Shown one piece after another: positions 61,687 to 64,000 of a stretch of DNA of 64,000 nucleotides. Numbering within the stretch: position 1 is the stretch's first letter; every line of letters starts with the position of its first letter. The notes under the pieces were generated by a model that made no database searches, had not been told where the DNA came from, and worked only from the letters and a program-made list of their open reading frames with translations. The stretch is taken from positions 60,608 to 124,607 of the forward strand of contig NZ_JAFCJM010000019.1 in the NCBI RefSeq assembly GCF_018130955.1, given 5' to 3'. The stretch is from Bradyrhizobium liaoningense (GTDB lineage Bacteria > Pseudomonadota > Alphaproteobacteria > Rhizobiales > Xanthobacteraceae). Position numbers and translations under genes: made by a program.

Positions 61687-62760
61687 GTGCGTCAGGCGCG
61701 GCGCCGGGTCCGACGAAAGTCCAGTCTTTTCATGGCGATGGGCCTTGCCGCGGTTGCCATGCTGGGCGCGGCCATCATTGTGCTGCGCCCCGATTCGGCG
61801 CCGCATCGGCAGGCGGCGGCAGTCCCCGTCCAAGCGAGCGTCCTATTAGATGGACCACACGGCTCGCGCTTTGCCGGCGAGTTGGCCGCGTCCAAGCAGG
61901 GGTTTTTCGCGACCCCGATCACGTTCCATCCCCATCCGAATGACCCCACCTTCGTCGAGACGGTCGCGCGGGAACATGCCATCGGCGTAACAAGTGGCCA
62001 GAAGTTTTTGCTGGCGACTTGGCGTGGCGTACCCGTGACCGCTTTCGGGGCAAGCTTCCTGGATACCTCTATCGGCATATTTACCCTGGAAAGCTCCGGG
62101 CTGCGCCGACCGGCCGATCTGATCGGCAGGCGTGTCGGCTACCAAAAGGGTGCCGAGGGGGATGTGGTCTTCGATGCGATGATGGCCCAGCTCGGGTTGC
62201 CGCGCAGCCAGATTACAAAGCTGGCCGATCGCGACAGCTTCGATGCGCTTCGTGCCGGCGAAGTGGATGCAATCATTGCGGCCATTAATGACCAGCCGAA
62301 TCCTTCTGGCCCTGGCTACGTCCGGCTCAACGTCATCAAGCCGCAGGAATACGGCATTCACGTCCCAGGGCTGGTGTATTTCGCCAGCAACGATCTCATC
62401 CGTGATCGACCGTCTATTATAGCCGACGTTCTCCAGGGCCTCATCCGAGGCTGGCAGTTCGTCTATACGGACTATGCACGCAGCGTGCCTGTTCTCGTAG
62501 GTCTTGACCCCGGCAAGCTGAAATCCGAGCGCTTGAGATTCGAGCTGGAGCAACAGCGGAGCCTCGTCCTGCCGATTGGCGGTCGGATCGCGGATTACGA
62601 CGAAAGCCGGTGGCGGACCCTTCGTGATATCCTAATCTTCGCGAATCTGGGCGAAGAGGAGGTGCCCCTCGCCCAAACGGTCAACTACCAATTCCTTCGC
62701 GACGCTTACCGTCGTTCTCCCGATCTTACCGCACCAGGGGCGTGGAACGGGGAGAACTAG
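61687..62760 (+). CDS. NMT1/THI5-like substrate-binding protein with membrane anchor
   Basis: A 357-residue protein. A basic start (RQARRRVRRKSS) and one hydrophobic segment (LFMAMGLAAVAMLGAAIIVL) give a signal anchor, followed by an ABC-type binding-protein domain of the NMT1/SsuA group (HGSRFAGELAASKQGFFA, then FGASFLDTSIGIFTL and DLIGRRVGYQKG). The start is a GTG at 61687 with GGGAGG upstream. No permease or ATPase gene is next to it. It is divergent from the initiating transferase gene, and may sense or bind a ligand for the locus. Confidence 0.82.
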   Translation: MRQARRRVRRKSSLFMAMGLAAVAMLGAAIIVLRPDSAPHRQAAAVPVQASVLLDGPHGSRFAGELAASKQGFFATPITFHPHPNDPTFVETVAREHAIGVTSGQKFLLATWRGVPVTAFGASFLDTSIGIFTLESSGLRRPADLIGRRVGYQKGAEGDVVFDAMMAQLGLPRSQITKLADRDSFDALRAGEVDAIIAAINDQPNPSGPGYVRLNVIKPQEYGIHVPGLVYFASNDLIRDRPSIIADVLQGLIRGWQFVYTDYARSVPVLVGLDPGKLKSERLRFELEQQRSLVLPIGGRIADYDESRWRTLRDILIFANLGEEEVPLAQTVNYQFLRDAYRRSPDLTAPGAWNGEN

Positions 62761-62980
62761 GGGCCCGGAAGCCACACTTGCGTGCCATATCGCCCCAATT
62801 CCAAAATCCGGGCTCCGGATCGGTTGCGTTCGTGCCTCCGGAGTTGGTAGTCTGGCCAAGCTGTTTTAGGCCGTTTCTAGGGCGATTCACGGAATCTCCT
62901 TCTGCCAGGGACGCACCAAGCTTGGAACTTGCGCGGCTCGACGAGGATGGTTCCCGGTCTGGGGCAAGGGAGCTTTACGA

Positions 62981-63253
62981 ATGTTCAAGACGGTTGCACG
63001 GCTCGGCGTTTTGGTGATGGCCGCTTCCTTCTGCGCGGTGGGTGGTGCAAACGCCGGCATGCAGATGCCCGGGACGGCGGCACTTCTTGCCAGCGAGAGC
63101 GGGGCGACGCCGGTCACTTTCTGGGCCCAGCCCTACCCCTACCGTTATGTGCCGTGGCGCCGATGCCCGGTCGTTCGGGTTGAGACGCCCTATGGCTGGT
63201 ACCTGGACCGCGTCTGCGCGCCGATGGGGCCAGTGCTTCGTCGCGCTTACTGA
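62981..63253 (+). CDS. Small secreted protein
   Basis: A 90-residue protein. The signal peptide (FKTVARLGVLVMAASFCAVG) ends near residue 25. The mature part is rich in aromatics and proline, with FWAQPYPYRYVPWRRCPVVR and GWYLDRVCAP, giving two cysteines that could pair. The ATG at 62981 has GGGAGC upstream. It is the last clear gene in the window and appears to be an envelope or periplasmic protein. Function unknown. Confidence 0.7.
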   Translation: MFKTVARLGVLVMAASFCAVGGANAGMQMPGTAALLASESGATPVTFWAQPYPYRYVPWRRCPVVRVETPYGWYLDRVCAPMGPVLRRAY

Positions 63254-63520
63254 GGGCTCAGTTTAAGGCAGCTTGATTCGTGCAAGCGCTTAGCTGCACA
63301 TACAGCCGGTAGCGTGTGTTGACTTGACGCCATCCCGATCTAAGCGAGTATCTCCGCGAGCACGAGCTGACCTAGTTGGTTCGCCATAGTTCAGATGGTT
63401 GGATTGTGGTTGATGTTGCGATCAGCTGGGCTCAGCATTGGGTCTTGGTTGCGCTTAGGTTCGGTCTGAACTGATCAGCTTTTGAGTCCAATGTGGAAAG
63501 TGGCTTGTGGTGCATCCCAG

Positions 63521-63537
63521 CACGTTGCCCCAACGTG
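63521..63537. repeat. 7-base perfect palindrome
   Basis: CACGTTG at 63521-63527 and CAACGTG at 63531-63537 are exact inverted copies with a CCC spacer. It lies in the gene-less right end. It could be an operator or a hairpin. Confidence 0.5.
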
Positions 63538-63872
63538 CGGCGACATAATCCGAAATTGGTACGCAACCGTTGAACCGAGGCGCCGTTGGCACAGCTTTCC
63601 GTCTAGTGGCGAGAGTAAGCCGCGGCGGGGGCAACCGATCGAGGCACCTTCACATTGCCTGTCTCTGGGAATGGAGACGAAAGGCACCGCCGCCAGTCGT
63701 GGGGAGCAGCCCAAGCCGCAAGTTATTCCTTGTTGCATAGCTTTCGGCTCCAATTGGGGCCTCCATGGCATAAGCTGGGAGGCTTGAAGAGGCGAGAACC
63801 TTTTCGAATGGTCAGGCGATTCTGCATTCAAAGCGTTTGCCAAGGGCGCGTGTGTGTGTCGGTTCGTTGGCC

Positions 63873-63884
63873 CTCACGCGTGAG
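63873..63884. repeat. 12-base perfect palindrome
   Basis: CTCACGCGTGAG at 63873-63884 is a perfect palindrome without a spacer. A related CTCACCG/CGGTGAG pair lies 34 bases further on. Confidence 0.5.
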
Positions 63885-63917
63885 ACCGGTTCGCGAGGCA
63901 GGCGAATGATGGCTAGA

Positions 63918-63939
63918 CTCACCGTAAGCACCCGGTGAG
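63918..63939. repeat. Inverted repeat CTCACCG/CGGTGAG
   Basis: CTCACCG at 63918-63924 and CGGTGAG at 63933-63939 pair perfectly around an eight-base loop. It is one of three inverted repeats in the last 500 bases of the window. Confidence 0.5.
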
Positions 63940-64000
63940 GGCCGCCTTCCTAGATCATGTTCGAACGTGAGATGCTTTGCTGATTAATTTGCCAGCAAAT

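Larger units (their letters stand above)
63254..64000. other. Gene-less right end of the window
   Basis: No convincing gene is seen in these 747 bases. Short open frames on both strands at 63475-63909 are cysteine- and tryptophan-rich without domain character. The region is notable for palindromes at 63521, 63873 and 63918. It may be the control region of a gene beyond the window or a degenerate element. Confidence 0.5.

Noticed and set aside
63475..63909. Short open frames on both strands near the right end
   Set aside because: They are rich in Cys, Trp and Pro without repeats, signal peptide or domain, and overlap each other on opposite strands.
1..64000. CRISPR array, tRNA, rRNA, insertion sequence or prophage
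   Set aside because: No regularly spaced repeats, cloverleaf tails, ribosomal RNA stretches, transposases or phage structural genes were recognised.

Overview
The window looks like a chromosomal segment of a high-GC alphaproteobacterium, most likely Bradyrhizobium or a close relative. This is inferred from gene content: many ABC and TRAP uptake systems, bacterial transglutaminase-like cysteine proteinases, small secreted proteins, rhizobial-style intergenic palindromes and a large exopolysaccharide (EPS) locus. No rRNA, tRNA, CRISPR array, insertion sequence or prophage was recognised. Several start codons were moved from the longest possible ORF to a site with a better Shine-Dalgarno sequence or a coupled ATGA/GTGA overlap.

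Region 1 (1-6216) holds the start of an SDR gene on the minus strand, divergent from a sugar/polyol operon: binding protein, two permeases, Gfo/Idh/MocA oxidoreductase, ThuA-like protein and LacI regulator. This operon has no ABC ATPase. Region 2 (6330-10549) holds an AI-2E-type permease, a MocR regulator divergent from an EamA exporter, a small protein and an NTF2-like protein. Region 3 (10574-18447) is a sugar-acid catabolic locus: fructuronate reductase-like enzyme, FadR-type regulator, three-gene TRAP transporter, idonate-dehydrogenase-like enzyme and mannonate dehydratase. Its divergent control region carries a palindrome like the UxuR/ExuR box of enterics.

Region 4 (18594-26580) holds a class 3 lipase, a LysR regulator and a PotABCD-like ABC operon that also encodes a HAD hydrolase and an FAD amine-oxidase-like enzyme. 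Region 5 (26786-36453) is a patchwork of small, mostly secreted or hypothetical genes, with galE, a PPP-family phosphatase, a 57-residue helix-turn-helix protein and a decayed rmlB remnant.

Region 6 (36648-63253) is built around envelope and polysaccharide functions. It starts with tandem cysteine proteinases and a Wzy-like membrane protein. It then holds a Wza-like export lipoprotein, an O-antigen-ligase-like protein, a Wzc-like tyrosine autokinase, glycosyltransferases, two glycoside hydrolases (one RTX-tailed), a second polymerase-like protein, a Wzx-like flippase, an ATP-grasp enzyme, an epimerase, the initiating polyprenyl-phosphate sugar transferase and an orphan NMT1-like binding protein. 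Together these could initiate, flip, polymerise, export, trim and modify a surface polysaccharide. The last 747 bases hold no convincing gene but contain three palindromes.
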